Shown here: positions 32,460 to 41,177 of the stretch, in pieces | How the letters are laid out: every line of letters starts with the position of its first letter | Numbering within the stretch: the stretch's first letter is position 1 | Assembly (NCBI RefSeq): GCF_003261055.1 | Contig: NZ_CP030073.1 | Location: 4,464,001-4,528,000, forward strand | Reading direction: 5' to 3' | DNA from: Streptomyces cadmiisoli | GTDB lineage: Bacteria > Actinomycetota > Actinomycetes > Streptomycetales > Streptomycetaceae | DNA length: 64,000 nt | Translations under genes and position numbers: made by a program | The notes under the pieces: generated by a model | What the model was told of the DNA's origin: nothing | What the model saw: only the letters and a program-made list of their open reading frames with translations | The model's database searches: none

Positions 32460-34175
32460 ATGGCTCGACACCTCATCACCAGCGCCCTTCCGTACATCAA
32501 CGGGATCAAGCACCTGGGCAACATGGTGGGGTCCATGCTCCCGGCCGATGTGTACGCCCGCTACCTCCGCCAGCGCGGCCACGACGTCCTGTACATCTGC
32601 GCCACGGACGAGCACGGCACCCCCGCCGAGCTGGCCGCCAAGGAGCGGGGCCTGCCCGTGGACGAGTTCTGCGCCCAGGCGCACGACGCCCAGAAGGCGG
32701 TCTACGACGGCTTCGCCCTCGCCTTCGACTACTTCGGCCGCAGCTCCTCCCCGGAGAACCGCGAGATCACCCAGCACTTCGCCCGCAAGCTGAACGAGAA
32801 CGGCTTCATCGAGGAGCGCGCGATCCGCCAGGTGTACAGTCCGGCCGACGGCCGCTTCCTGCCGGACCGCTACGTCGAGGGCACCTGCCCCCACTGCGGC
32901 TACGACAAGGCCCGCGGCGACCAGTGCGAGAACTGCACCCGGGTCCTGGACCCGACGGACCTGATCAACCCCCGTTCGGCGATCTCCGGCTCCACGGACC
33001 TGGAGGTCCGCGAGACCAAGCACCTCTTCCTCCTCCAGTCCAAGCTCCAGCACGAGGTCGAGGAGTGGGTCTCGCGGCACGAGGAGGACTGGCCGCAGCT
33101 GGCCTCCTCCATCGCCCGCAAGTGGCTGAACGAGGGCCTGCACGACCGTGCGATCACCCGCGACCTGGACTGGGGCGTCCCGGTCCCGGCCGACACCTGG
33201 CCGGACCTGGCGGCGGAGGGCAAGGTCTTCTACGTCTGGTTCGACGCCCCGATCGAGTACATCGGCGCGACGAAGGAGTGGTCGGACCAGGACCCGGAGA
33301 ACCGCGACTGGAAGTCGTGGTGGTACGAGGCGGACGACACCGTCCGGTACACCGAGTTCATGGCCAAGGACAACGTCCCGTTCCACACGGTGATGTTCCC
33401 GGCCACCGAGCTGGGCGTGCGCGAGCCGTGGAAGAAGGTCGACTACGTCAAGGCCTTCAACTGGCTGACGTACTACGGCGGCAAGTTCTCCACCTCGCAG
33501 AAGCGGGGCGTCTTCACCGACCAGGCGCTCGCCGTCCTGCCCGCCGACTACTGGCGCTACTTCCTGATCGCCAACGCCCCGGAGTCGGACGACTCGTCCT
33601 TCACCTGGGAGCACTTCACGGCGACGGTGAACAAGGACCTCGCCGACACCCTCGGCAACTTCGTCAACCGCGTCCTGTCGTTCTCCAAGAAGCGCTTCGG
33701 CGAGGAGGTCCCGGCCGGCGGCTCGCCCGGCGAGGCGGAGACCCGGCTGGGTGAGGAGATCGCCCGGCTGCTCGCCGAGTACGAGCAGCAGATGGAGGCG
33801 CTCCAGTTCCGCAAGGCGGCCGCCGCGCTGCGCGCCCTGTGGTCGGCCGGCAACTCCTACCTGGAGGAGAAGGCCCCCTGGCTGGAGATCAAGACCGACA
33901 AGGACGGCGCGGCCCTCACACTGCGCACGGCGATGAACCTCATCCACCTGTACGCGGTGGTCTCCGAGCCCTTCATCCCGACGACCTCGAAGGCCATGCG
34001 GCAGGCGTTCTCGCTGGCCGACGACACGGCCGCCTGGGTCTCGGCGGACGAGGCGAAGGCCCTGACCGGCGTCCCGGCCGGCACCCCCTTCACCGTCCCG
34101 CCGGTCCTCTTCGCCAAGCTCACGGAGGACGACCTGGAGGCGTACAAGGAGCGCTTCGGCGGCGAGGCGGCGTAA
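32460..34175 (+). CDS. metG: Methionyl-tRNA synthetase
   Basis: A 571-residue class I synthetase that charges initiator and elongator tRNA-Met. The HIGH-type motif is [11 protein letters not shown] (residues 10-20). The zinc knuckle has CPHC and [16 protein letters not shown] follows. The KMSKS equivalent is KFSTSQKRG. The anticodon-binding helical domain fills the C-terminus. The C-terminal dimerisation (Trbp111-like) domain of some MetRS is absent. ATG 32460 follows TTGGGAG. A TACGAT box at about 32374 may be its -10. I see no T-box or S-box leader. Confidence 0.97.
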   Translation: MARHLITSALPYINGIKHLGNMVGSMLPADVYARYLRQRGHDVLYICATDEHGTPAELAAKERGLPVDEFCAQAHDAQKAVYDGFALAFDYFGRSSSPENREITQHFARKLNENGFIEERAIRQVYSPADGRFLPDRYVEGTCPHCGYDKARGDQCENCTRVLDPTDLINPRSAISGSTDLEVRETKHLFLLQSKLQHEVEEWVSRHEEDWPQLASSIARKWLNEGLHDRAITRDLDWGVPVPADTWPDLAAEGKVFYVWFDAPIEYIGATKEWSDQDPENRDWKSWWYEADDTVRYTEFMAKDNVPFHTVMFPATELGVREPWKKVDYVKAFNWLTYYGGKFSTSQKRGVFTDQALAVLPADYWRYFLIANAPESDDSSFTWEHFTATVNKDLADTLGNFVNRVLSFSKKRFGEEVPAGGSPGEAETRLGEEIARLLAEYEQQMEALQFRKAAAALRALWSAGNSYLEEKAPWLEIKTDKDGAALTLRTAMNLIHLYAVVSEPFIPTTSKAMRQAFSLADDTAAWVSADEAKALTGVPAGTPFTVPPVLFAKLTEDDLEAYKERFGGEAA

Positions 34176-34194
34176 CGAGCGGCCGTAGACGAGT

Positions 34195-34231
34195 GGGGCC
34201 CGGTGACGTCGTAGCGACGTCACCGGGCCCC
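34195..34231. terminator. Strong bidirectional terminator
   Basis: A perfect 17-bp stem (34195-34211 with 34215-34231) and TAG loop between metG and the convergent DUF397 gene. Confidence 0.9.
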
Positions 34232-34253
34232 GCGTTTGTCCAGCAGTGCGCGC

Positions 34254-34463
34254 TCAGCGCCCGGAAGCGTAGGTGACGAAGTCCGCCCAGGCGCCGGGCG
34301 TGAGCGCCAGCCGGGGGCCTTCGCTGTTCTTGGAGTCACGGACGTGCACGGTGCCGGGGGTGACAGCGCATTCCACACACGAGTTGCCGTCGTTGCCGCC
34401 GCTGTAGCTGCTCTTGAACCACGCCAGCTCGGAAGCGTCCCCGGCAATGGTCTTGCGGTTCAT
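34254..34463 (-). CDS. DUF397 small protein
   Basis: 69 residues of the DUF397 family, which in Streptomyces nearly always follows an XRE/DUF5753 regulator gene. The family pattern WFKSSYSGGNDGNSCVECA and VRDSKNSEGPRLALTPGAWADF is complete. These small proteins act as cytosolic modulators of the partner regulator in WhiJ-type systems. The ATG overlaps the regulator's stop (ATGA, 34460-34463), so production is coupled. A third usual member, a HATPase, survives here only as a remnant. Confidence 0.93.
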   Translation of the reverse strand: MNRKTIAGDASELAWFKSSYSGGNDGNSCVECAVTPGTVHVRDSKNSEGPRLALTPGAWADFVTYASGR

Positions 34464-35275
34464 GTTTCTCCCAGCAGTTGCTCGATCAAGGCCAGCGACT
34501 CCCGCGGAGAGAGCGCCTGAGCCCGGATAATGCCATACCGCAGTTCAAGGATGCGCAGGTGTTTGGGCTCGGTGGTCGCCCGGCCGTTGAACGCGCCGTC
34601 CGAGCGCCCCACAGCCGTACCGTCCGGGAACTTCAGCAACTCGATGCGACCGTCCAGGCCGGAGTGGGTGTCGCAGTTCATCGGCATCACCTGAAGCACG
34701 ACGTTGTGCAACCGGCCCACCTCCAGCAGACGTTCGAGCTGCTGACGCCACGCCATTGTGCCCCCGATGGGCCGCCGCAGGACCCCCTCTTCCAGGACGA
34801 AGCCGAGTGCAGGCGCGGGCGAGCGCTCGAAGACCGACTGCCGGGCGAGACGAGCGGCCACCATGCGTTCCACGTCGTCCGGCGAGTACGGCGGCTGCGC
34901 CGCCCCGATCACGGATCGCGCGTGCTCCGACGTCTGCAACAGGCCGGGGATGATGTGGCACTCGTACAGAGCGATCTCGACCGCTTTGGCCTCAAGCTTC
35001 CCCAGCTCCCGAACCTTCTTCGGATACCGGACCCTCTTCACGTCCTCCCAAGCCGCCGCGATGAGCCCGCCCGCGCTTAACACCTCGTCGGCCTTGTCCA
35101 GATACTCCTGCCGGGGAATCCGCTTCCCGCCCTCGATCTTGTAGACCAGGTCCTCCCCGTACCCCACGGCCACCCCGAACTCGGCGGCCCGCATGCCCCT
35201 CGCCTCGCGCCGCAGTTTCAACTGCCGGCCCACTGTCGTGATGACCGCGACGCCCCATTCGTCGTCCGGATCCAC
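34460..35275 (-). CDS. XRE/DUF5753 (WhiJ-like) regulator
   Basis: 271 residues. The helix-turn-helix is near residues 15-65 (VGRQLKLRREARGMRAAEFG...DLVYKIEGGKRIP). A DUF5753 domain follows, with IIPGLLQTSEHARSVI and RQSVFERSPAPALGFVLEEG. Members regulate development and antibiotic production with a DUF397 partner. GTG 35275 (MDPDDEWGV) is the most reasonable start, but the upstream sequence is also open and the ribosome binding site is tight. A TTA codon at 35078-35080 makes translation bldA-dependent. Confidence 0.9.
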   Translation of the reverse strand: MDPDDEWGVAVITTVGRQLKLRREARGMRAAEFGVAVGYGEDLVYKIEGGKRIPRQEYLDKADEVLSAGGLIAAAWEDVKRVRYPKKVRELGKLEAKAVEIALYECHIIPGLLQTSEHARSVIGAAQPPYSPDDVERMVAARLARQSVFERSPAPALGFVLEEGVLRRPIGGTMAWRQQLERLLEVGRLHNVVLQVMPMNCDTHSGLDGRIELLKFPDGTAVGRSDGAFNGRATTEPKHLRILELRYGIIRAQALSPRESLALIEQLLGET

Positions 35276-35307
35276 CTCCCACCCCGGCTCGTCCGCCTCG
35301 CCCTTGA

Positions 35308-35577
35308 GCCGAGCCCCGAGCCGCGAACGCCGCCACGCACGGCCGGCTCCCCGGCCGGAGCTTCCGCCTCGCCCTGCACGCCACCACCGACGTACTGCGC
35401 ATCGAGGTGACGGACACCCGCGGTGACGATCTCCCCCTCCGCCCACCACCCGCCCCCGACGCCGAGTCAGGACGCGGCCTGCTCCTCGTCGAGGCCTTCG
35501 CCGACCGCTGGGGCGTGCAGATCGGACCGGCCCCCCGCAAGACCGTCTGGGCGGAACTCGATCTACCACCAGCTTGA
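35308..35577 (+). pseudogene. Truncated HATPase (anti-sigma kinase-like) remnant
   Basis: About 89 codons open from an upstream stop (35305-35307) to TGA 35575-35577. The translation starts inside the ATP-binding N-box (ANAATHGR), then shows LRIEVTDTRGDDLP, the G1-type SGRGLLLVEAFADRWGV and KTVWAEL. This is the C-terminal half of a Streptomyces RsbW-like HATPase. The N-terminal half and the conserved Glu before the N-box are missing, and no start codon with a ribosome binding site is visible. Its head-to-head position with the XRE gene is the usual place for the third member of a DUF397 triad, so this is a decayed cognate kinase. Confidence 0.8.
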
Positions 35578-35903
35578 CCAGCGAAAACAGCACCGGCACC
35601 GGAACCCGACCGCGTGTGTTCCGGTGCCGTCGGCCGTCTTTTCCAAAAACCACGAGGGAGAAAGGAACCGCACCAAGCCCCACCCCTCCCGCCCACGGCG
35701 CAACGCTCACTCGCCCGGGTGAACATCACCAAGTGAACTGGATTCGCGGCAGGTTGCCTGCCCTACGCTCAGCGCAGCACGACACGACAACCCCAGACAT
35801 GCAACGGCCCTCGCCGGGACTGGCATCCCAGTGCGAGGGCCTGACCACCAAGGAAGCACAACCTTCCCGACGGCCTGACCACCTAGGAAGCACAACCTTC
35901 CCG
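35578..35903 (+). promoter_or_regulatory. Structured leader before the winged-helix gene
   Basis: A 326-nt spacer. From about 35745 it holds a possible promoter (TACGCT at 35762). Hairpin 35807-35840 has outer stem GCCCTCGC/GCGAGGGC and inner GGGA/TCCC. Two tandem 34-bp units follow, each with hairpin GGAAG-N6-CTTCC. The second unit runs into the ATG, so the AGGAAG that could bind ribosomes may be sequestered. Confidence 0.55.
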
Positions 35904-35907
35904 ATGG
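35840..35907 (+). repeat. 34-bp tandem direct repeat
   Basis: Two adjacent copies (35840-35873 and 35874-35907) differing at two positions. The last bases of copy 2 are the ATG of the winged-helix gene; copy 1 has ACG at that point. Each copy contains a 5-bp inverted repeat. Confidence 0.9.
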
Positions 35908-36968
35908 ATACCCAAAACCCTAGCGTGCACCCGCCCGCCCAGTCCCGTATCAGCGGGAAAAACCACCCCCACCGACAGGCCCACGCGAAGGGGCACCCCG
36001 GCGGCGTCACCCACGACAACACCCGCCACACCACCCGCTTCACGGTGATCGGCAACCACCTGGCCCAGCACCCGGACCTGTCGCTGCTGGCGATCGGACT
36101 GGCCTGCCACATCCAGTCGCTGCCCAGCGGCGCGAGCGTCGACATCAAGACCCTCGCCCGCCGCTTCCCCGAGGGCCCCACCCGTATCGCCGCCGCCCTG
36201 CGTGAACTGGAGACCCACGGCTACCTGCGCCGCACCCGCGAACGCACCGAGACCGGCCGGATCGTCACCCGCACCGTCTCCTGCAACCAGCCAGGGCACC
36301 GCGGATCCAACTCCGCCGACACCCCCGACCGACCCAGCCGCGGAAGCGCCGCCGACAGATCCCCGCCCCGCAAGCTTTTACCCGCCGTGCCGAAACCCGC
36401 TGATCCCGCGCCGACCCTCCTCCGGACAGCCCTCGATGTCCTCTCGAGCCTGCGCCGCACAGACCCGCGGCTTCTCCTCTCCGCCGCCGACGCCGAGCAC
36501 CTGGCTCCCGGCGTCGCCGCCTGGCTGGAACGCGACCTCGCCCCTACCGCCGTGCGCCGCGCCCTGACCGAGAACCTGCCGCTGGAACGCCTGATCCGCC
36601 CGGCTGCCCTCCTGGCCCACCGCCTGGCCGCACAGTTACCGCCCTTGCCCCCGATCCGCCCAATGGCCTCCTCTGCCCCGACCTCCAGGCACCCGATCCA
36701 GACATGCGACGGCTGCGACCGCGGCTTTCGCGCACCCACCCCCGGCCGCTGCCGCGACTGCCGATCCGACCCGATGGAGGCCGTCTGGTGCCGCAGCACG
36801 ACGGGCCCTGACGCCAACCCACCGGCCCTCACCGCTGTAGCCCCTAAGCGTCCGGACGAGACGCAGATGACGAAGGGCGAAGCCATCAGGGCAGTGCGAT
36901 CCGCCGCCGGTCTTCCCCGAACGGCTGCCCGCCCCGATGCCGACCCGGCAGGACGAACACCCCTTTGA
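35904..36968 (+). CDS. Winged-helix DNA-binding protein with C-terminal zinc ribbon
   Basis: 354 residues, a Streptomyces accessory-type regulator or replication-like protein. A winged-helix region covers about 45-125 (FTVIGNHLAQHPDLSLLAIG, DIKTLARRFPEGPTRIAAAL, LETHGYLRRTRERTETGR). A Pro/Arg linker and a helical segment follow (about 165-250). Near 270 is a CxxC-x12-CxxC zinc ribbon (CDGC...CRDC). Two TTA codons (36378-36380 and 36636-36638) make it bldA-dependent. It follows the structured tandem-repeat leader. The target is unknown, and codon use is less biased than in the flanking core genes. Confidence 0.75.
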   Translation: MDTQNPSVHPPAQSRISGKNHPHRQAHAKGHPGGVTHDNTRHTTRFTVIGNHLAQHPDLSLLAIGLACHIQSLPSGASVDIKTLARRFPEGPTRIAAALRELETHGYLRRTRERTETGRIVTRTVSCNQPGHRGSNSADTPDRPSRGSAADRSPPRKLLPAVPKPADPAPTLLRTALDVLSSLRRTDPRLLLSAADAEHLAPGVAAWLERDLAPTAVRRALTENLPLERLIRPAALLAHRLAAQLPPLPPIRPMASSAPTSRHPIQTCDGCDRGFRAPTPGRCRDCRSDPMEAVWCRSTTGPDANPPALTAVAPKRPDETQMTKGEAIRAVRSAAGLPRTAARPDADPAGRTPL

Positions 36969-37591
36969 CCCGACAGGACCCCAGGTGCTGCCCTCTTTCG
37001 CCGCAAGAACTCCAGCTACGGCTGACCGGCCCGGACACCGACGGTGGCGCTCTCCGCTTCCAGTGGGGCGACGCACTGCTGCAACCCGTCGAGCACCTGG
37101 TCTCGGTGGCCGCAGGCACTCCCGTACAACTCGAACTCACCGGGATCTCGACAGGCAGCACCATCGTGCACGCCCGCCCGGTCACCACGCCTGCCGATGA
37201 TTCCGGGGCCGACGCCATCGATGCGCCCGCCACATCCGCCGCTTCCACCGGCCTCGGCGCCCTCACCACGATGCTCGACGCCCTTGAGTCGGAGCGCGAC
37301 ATCCGCGACGTCACTGCCGCTCGAACCTCAGGAGGGCTTCGACGGCGAGCCGGCGTGACCGAACCCACCTGCCCCCCCCCACGTCATGATCTGGACAACA
37401 TGGCCGAATGTGAAGATCATGTGAGGCCGCTGCCGTATCGGGTCGCGTCCGACGGGGCGAGCCGACCGACTTGGGGGGTCCTTTCATGGCACTGTTCGGA
37501 AACGCGCACAGCATCGATCCGGGGACGGCTCAGCAGGACTTCGCGCGCCTGCTGGGCCAGGGGGAGCAGGTGCACGCGGCGTACCTGCTGA
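36965..37591 (+). CDS. Hypothetical ORF, probably frameshifted near its end
   Basis: The frame from a TTG overlapping the previous stop has normal coding bias for about 135 codons (LRLTGPDTDGGALRFQWGDA, GTPVQLELTG, ALTTMLDALESERDIRDV). It then runs on through low-complexity sequence into the PH-domain gene. A run of nine C at 37372-37380 precedes the change. One extra C would bring in TGA at 37387-37389, which looks like the natural end. The product would be a small cytosolic protein, probably translationally coupled to the winged-helix gene. No family recognised. The true start is doubtful. Confidence 0.35.
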   Translation: MTRQDPRCCPLSPQELQLRLTGPDTDGGALRFQWGDALLQPVEHLVSVAAGTPVQLELTGISTGSTIVHARPVTTPADDSGADAIDAPATSAASTGLGALTTMLDALESERDIRDVTAARTSGGLRRRAGVTEPTCPPPRHDLDNMAECEDHVRPLPYRVASDGASRPTWGVLSWHCSETRTASIRGRLSRTSRACWARGSRCTRRTC

Positions 37592-37851
37592 TCCGCGACA
37601 CCATCCTGTTCACCGACCGCCGTCTGATCCTGGTCGACAAGCAGGGCATCACCGGCAAGAAGGTGGAGTACCACTCCATCCCGTACCGCAGCATCACCCA
37701 CTTCGCCGTCGAGACCGCCGGCACCTTCGACCTCGACGCCGAGCTGAAGATCTGGCTCTCCGGTTCGGCGACCCCGGTGCAGAAGACCTTCACCAAGGGC
37801 GTCGACATCTACGAAGTCCAGGCGATCCTCACGCAGTTCGTGGCGAGGTGA
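37486..37851 (+). CDS. Bacterial PH-domain protein
   Basis: 121 residues forming a single bacterial pleckstrin-homology domain (bPH type). The order is FARLLGQGEQVHAAYLLIRD, LFTDRRLILVDKQG, EYHSIPYRSITHFAVETAG, LKIWLSG and a final helix VDIYEVQAILTQFV. These proteins assemble into rings or bind other proteins; the ligand is not known. ATG 37486 is preceded by GGGGGG. A terminator follows directly. A stand-alone core gene. Confidence 0.9.
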   Translation: MALFGNAHSIDPGTAQQDFARLLGQGEQVHAAYLLIRDTILFTDRRLILVDKQGITGKKVEYHSIPYRSITHFAVETAGTFDLDAELKIWLSGSATPVQKTFTKGVDIYEVQAILTQFVAR

Positions 37852-37861
37852 CCCGCGGGAG

Positions 37862-37888
37862 CGCGGCGGCCGGCGCTCGGCCGCCGCG
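37862..37888 (+). terminator. Hairpin terminator
   Basis: A perfect 10-bp stem (37862-37871 with 37879-37888) just after the PH-domain gene. Confidence 0.75.
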
Positions 37889-37980
37889 TTCCTCCCTCAC
37901 CTGCGATGACGGTGTTCCGCGCTGATAGCATCCGCGCCATTGTGCGGGGGCGGGGACCCTCGCGGGGAGGGACATCAGAC

Positions 37981-40900
37981 GTGGGCAGACACGCCCTGAG
38001 ACGGCGCGGCATGGCCGCCGCCGTCTCCTCGTTCGCGGTCGCCGTCGCGGCCGTATCCGTCGCCGTCCTGCCGGAGGGCGACGCCTCGGCCGGTCAGGCC
38101 CCGGCGGCCGACATCACCGAGATCACCCTGCCCGACCCGGCCGGTACCCGTCCGCGCGCCGACCGGCCGCTGGTCGCCGGTCCGAGCGGCTACCTGCACC
38201 GGCAGAGCGGGATCGCGGGGCTGCTGTGGACGGACTCGTCCGACGGCGGCACGGTCACCGTACGGACCGACGACGGCGTCTACACGCCCGCCGGTGTCTG
38301 CGAGAACCTGGGCTCCACCACCTGTCCGACGGCCTGGTACGGCGCCGACGCGGACCTGGTCGCCCTGCCGGGCGCCGGCTCCGTCGCCCTGTGGGACCCG
38401 GCGACGCGCACGGCGTCGGAGTTCACCTCCGACCAGCCCTACCGGGGGCTCGCCGGACGGACCATGATCACAGAGCAGGCGCTGCACGACAAGGCGGACG
38501 GCGCCTGGCGGTCCCGTCCGATCACCCCGGCCGGCACCCGGATCACCTCGGGCATGATCACCTCCGCCGACGCGCACGGTGCGATGTTCCGGGTGGGGAC
38601 CGACCTGTACTACCTGGACCTGGAGACGGCGGTCGCCACCGAGGTGTTCACCGGTGTCGGCTCCCGCCCGGTCACCGTCCAGAGTGACGACCGGATCGGC
38701 TGGTACGACTCCGCCTCCGGCAACCTGCACCTCAAGTCGCGCACCGACCCCGGCGGCGCCGGGGAACTGCTCGACCTGCCGTCACCCGGGGCCCAGCTGG
38801 ACGGCGCCCCGGTGCTGACCGACGACCGGCTGCTGCTGCCGCTGCACACCGGCACCGGCACGAGCGCCCTGACCGCCGTGTCCCTCGCGGACGGCGGCTC
38901 GACGACCCTGCTCGCGCAGGCGGGCGCGTACCTGGTCCGGGCCTCCGGTGACACCGCCCTGGTCACGGGCGGCACCGGCGCCACGGACTGGTGGGTGCAG
39001 CGCGTGGCCCAAGGCGGCGACGGCTCGCTCGCCCTGGAGCGCCAAGCCCAGGTCCCGGCCCTGGAGAACGCCAAGACCGGTCTCGCCCTCAGCCGCGGCA
39101 GCCTGCGCGTGGCCGAGGACGACCCGGACGGCACGATGGACACCACCACGGTGCGCACGCTCGCCGCGGCCGACGGCCGGCTGACCGCCTCCGAGCCGAA
39201 GACCGGCGACAAGATCGACCCGGTGTGCGCTTACGCGGGCGCCGACTGCTCGACCCTGTGGGGCAACCTGGGCACCGGCCCGCGTGATGTCTTCCTCACC
39301 ACGTTCTACGACGGTGACGAGGGCGGCACCGGTTCGGCCCGCGCCGACCGGCTGGTCGGGATGAACGACGGCTCCTCCGACAGCACCCTGGAGTTCCGCA
39401 CCGAGGGCGGCACGATCGTCGACGTCTCGGACGGCTACGCGGTCTACAACTCCGGTGACACCGCCCCGGCGCAGTACGTCGGTGAGTTCGGGCGGGGACA
39501 GAAACTGAAGCGGTCCGTGCGCGCCGCCGCCCTGAACGGCTCCACGCTGTGGAGCGCCTCCACGACCGGCAAGCTCACCTCCTACAGCCTGGCCGAGAAC
39601 CGCACCCTGGCCACGGTCACCGTGCCGGGCCTCGGCTGCGTGCCGAGCGAGCTCCAGGCGGCGGGCCGCTGGGTGTACTGGGCGTGCGGCGACGGTTCGG
39701 CCGGTGTGTACGACACCGTGGCGGCCACGTCCCGCGCGGTGACCGGCGGCGACGTACTGCTCGGCGACGGCTTCACCGTCCGGCACGACCACGGCGCCGG
39801 CACCCTGGAGCTGACCGACGCGAAGACCGGCACCACCCGGGTCCTGACCACCGACGTCGCCGGCAGCGGCCTCGCGGTGGACCGCCGCTTCAAGTGGACC
39901 GTGGACGAGTACAGCGGCATGGTCGCCTGGACCGACCGGTACGAGCGGATCCACGTCGCCCGGACCGGCGTCACGCCGTCGCCCGTGACGGCCTTCGCGT
40001 CCGAGGCAACGGGCTCCGTGTCCACAGGCATGCCTTTCCAGGGCTCATGGCTGCTGTCCCGCCCGGTCACGTCCTGGTCGGTGACGTTCACCTCCGTGCA
40101 GAGCGGCGCCACCGGCAAGGCGACCCGCACGATCACCGGAGCCGGCGCGTCGGCCCGGGTGACGGCGGACTGGTCCGGCACCACGGCCGCCGGTGGCCAC
40201 TTCCCCAACGGTCACTTCACCTGGACCCTCAAGGCCACCGGCACCGACACCGCCACGGCCGTCACCGTGGCGACCGGCAAGGGCTTCCTGACCCGGGGCG
40301 CGGCCGTGCGCCACGACTTCGGCGGCCCCGACGGCCCCGACGGCCGGGGCGACCTGCTCACCCTGAACTCCTCCGGCGGTCTGACCTACCAGTTCGGCAC
40401 CGGCACCGGGAAGTTCGGCGACAAGGCCACCGGCACCGGCTGGGCCACCAGCATCAAGGCGGTCCCGTTCGGCGACCTGAGCGGCGACCGCTGCAACGAC
40501 GTCCTGGTCCGGCTCAGCAGCGGCGCCCTGCGCCTGTACAAGCCGGGCTGCGGCAAGGCGGTCACGCCCAAGACGTCGTACACCACCCTGGCGAGCAGCG
40601 GCTGGACGTCGTCCGACGTGCTCACCTCGCCCGGCGACGTGAGTGGTGACGGACGCCCGGACCTGATCACCCGCACCACCTCCACCGGCGCCGTGTACCT
40701 GCACAAGGGCACCAGCACCGGCAAGCTGTCGTCGCGCGTGAAGCTGTACGCCGACTGGAGGGGCTACAAGAAGGTCATCGGCGCCGGTGACCTGAACGGC
40801 GACGGCATCGGTGACCTGCTCGCCCAGGACAAGGCCAACACCCTCTACCGGTACAACGGCAAGGGCGACGGCACCTTCGCGGCCCGGGTGAAGGTCTTCG

Positions 40901-41085
40901 GCGACTGGGGCGGCTCGTACAACGTGGTGGTCGGCGTCGGCGACATCACCGACGACGGCAGGGCCGACCTGGTCTCCCGGGACACCAGCGGGAACGTGTA
41001 CCGCAACAGCGGCGACGGCAAGGGCTCCTTCGGCGGCCGCGTGAAGATCGCGACGGGCTGGAGCGGCTACAAGTCGCTGTCCTGA
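37981..41085 (+). CDS. Secreted FG-GAP/VCBS repeat protein
   Basis: A 1034-residue exported protein. A signal peptide follows a basic start (GRHALRRRGMAAAVSSFAVA) and ends near DASAG. A long beta-rich region (about 60-700) resembles a beta-propeller. An Ig-like stretch (about 690-780: VTSWSVTFTSVQSGATGKAT) follows. Four FG-GAP/VCBS repeats close the protein: GDLSGDRCNDVLVRL, GDVSGDGRPDLITRT, GDLNGDGIGDLLAQD and GDITDDGRADLVSRD. Each D-x-[NDS]-G-D loop is a Ca2+ site. GTG 37981 follows GGGAGGGAC. Such proteins are common in the Streptomyces secretome; function unknown. Confidence 0.85.
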   Translation: MGRHALRRRGMAAAVSSFAVAVAAVSVAVLPEGDASAGQAPAADITEITLPDPAGTRPRADRPLVAGPSGYLHRQSGIAGLLWTDSSDGGTVTVRTDDGVYTPAGVCENLGSTTCPTAWYGADADLVALPGAGSVALWDPATRTASEFTSDQPYRGLAGRTMITEQALHDKADGAWRSRPITPAGTRITSGMITSADAHGAMFRVGTDLYYLDLETAVATEVFTGVGSRPVTVQSDDRIGWYDSASGNLHLKSRTDPGGAGELLDLPSPGAQLDGAPVLTDDRLLLPLHTGTGTSALTAVSLADGGSTTLLAQAGAYLVRASGDTALVTGGTGATDWWVQRVAQGGDGSLALERQAQVPALENAKTGLALSRGSLRVAEDDPDGTMDTTTVRTLAAADGRLTASEPKTGDKIDPVCAYAGADCSTLWGNLGTGPRDVFLTTFYDGDEGGTGSARADRLVGMNDGSSDSTLEFRTEGGTIVDVSDGYAVYNSGDTAPAQYVGEFGRGQKLKRSVRAAALNGSTLWSASTTGKLTSYSLAENRTLATVTVPGLGCVPSELQAAGRWVYWACGDGSAGVYDTVAATSRAVTGGDVLLGDGFTVRHDHGAGTLELTDAKTGTTRVLTTDVAGSGLAVDRRFKWTVDEYSGMVAWTDRYERIHVARTGVTPSPVTAFASEATGSVSTGMPFQGSWLLSRPVTSWSVTFTSVQSGATGKATRTITGAGASARVTADWSGTTAAGGHFPNGHFTWTLKATGTDTATAVTVATGKGFLTRGAAVRHDFGGPDGPDGRGDLLTLNSSGGLTYQFGTGTGKFGDKATGTGWATSIKAVPFGDLSGDRCNDVLVRLSSGALRLYKPGCGKAVTPKTSYTTLASSGWTSSDVLTSPGDVSGDGRPDLITRTTSTGAVYLHKGTSTGKLSSRVKLYADWRGYKKVIGAGDLNGDGIGDLLAQDKANTLYRYNGKGDGTFAARVKVFGDWGGSYNVVVGVGDITDDGRADLVSRDTSGNVYRNSGDGKGSFGGRVKIATGWSGYKSLS

Positions 41086-41125
41086 GCTGTGCCGAGCTGT
41101 CCTGAACTGCTGAGGGCACGGACGA

Positions 41126-41165
41126 CGGAAGGGCCCGGAACCGCTACCGGTTCCGGGCCCTTCCG
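41126..41165. terminator. Strong bidirectional terminator
   Basis: A perfect 18-bp stem (41126-41143 with 41148-41165) and 4-nt loop between the convergent FG-GAP gene and aspS. Confidence 0.92.
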
Positions 41166-41177
41166 TGTGCCGCCGGG

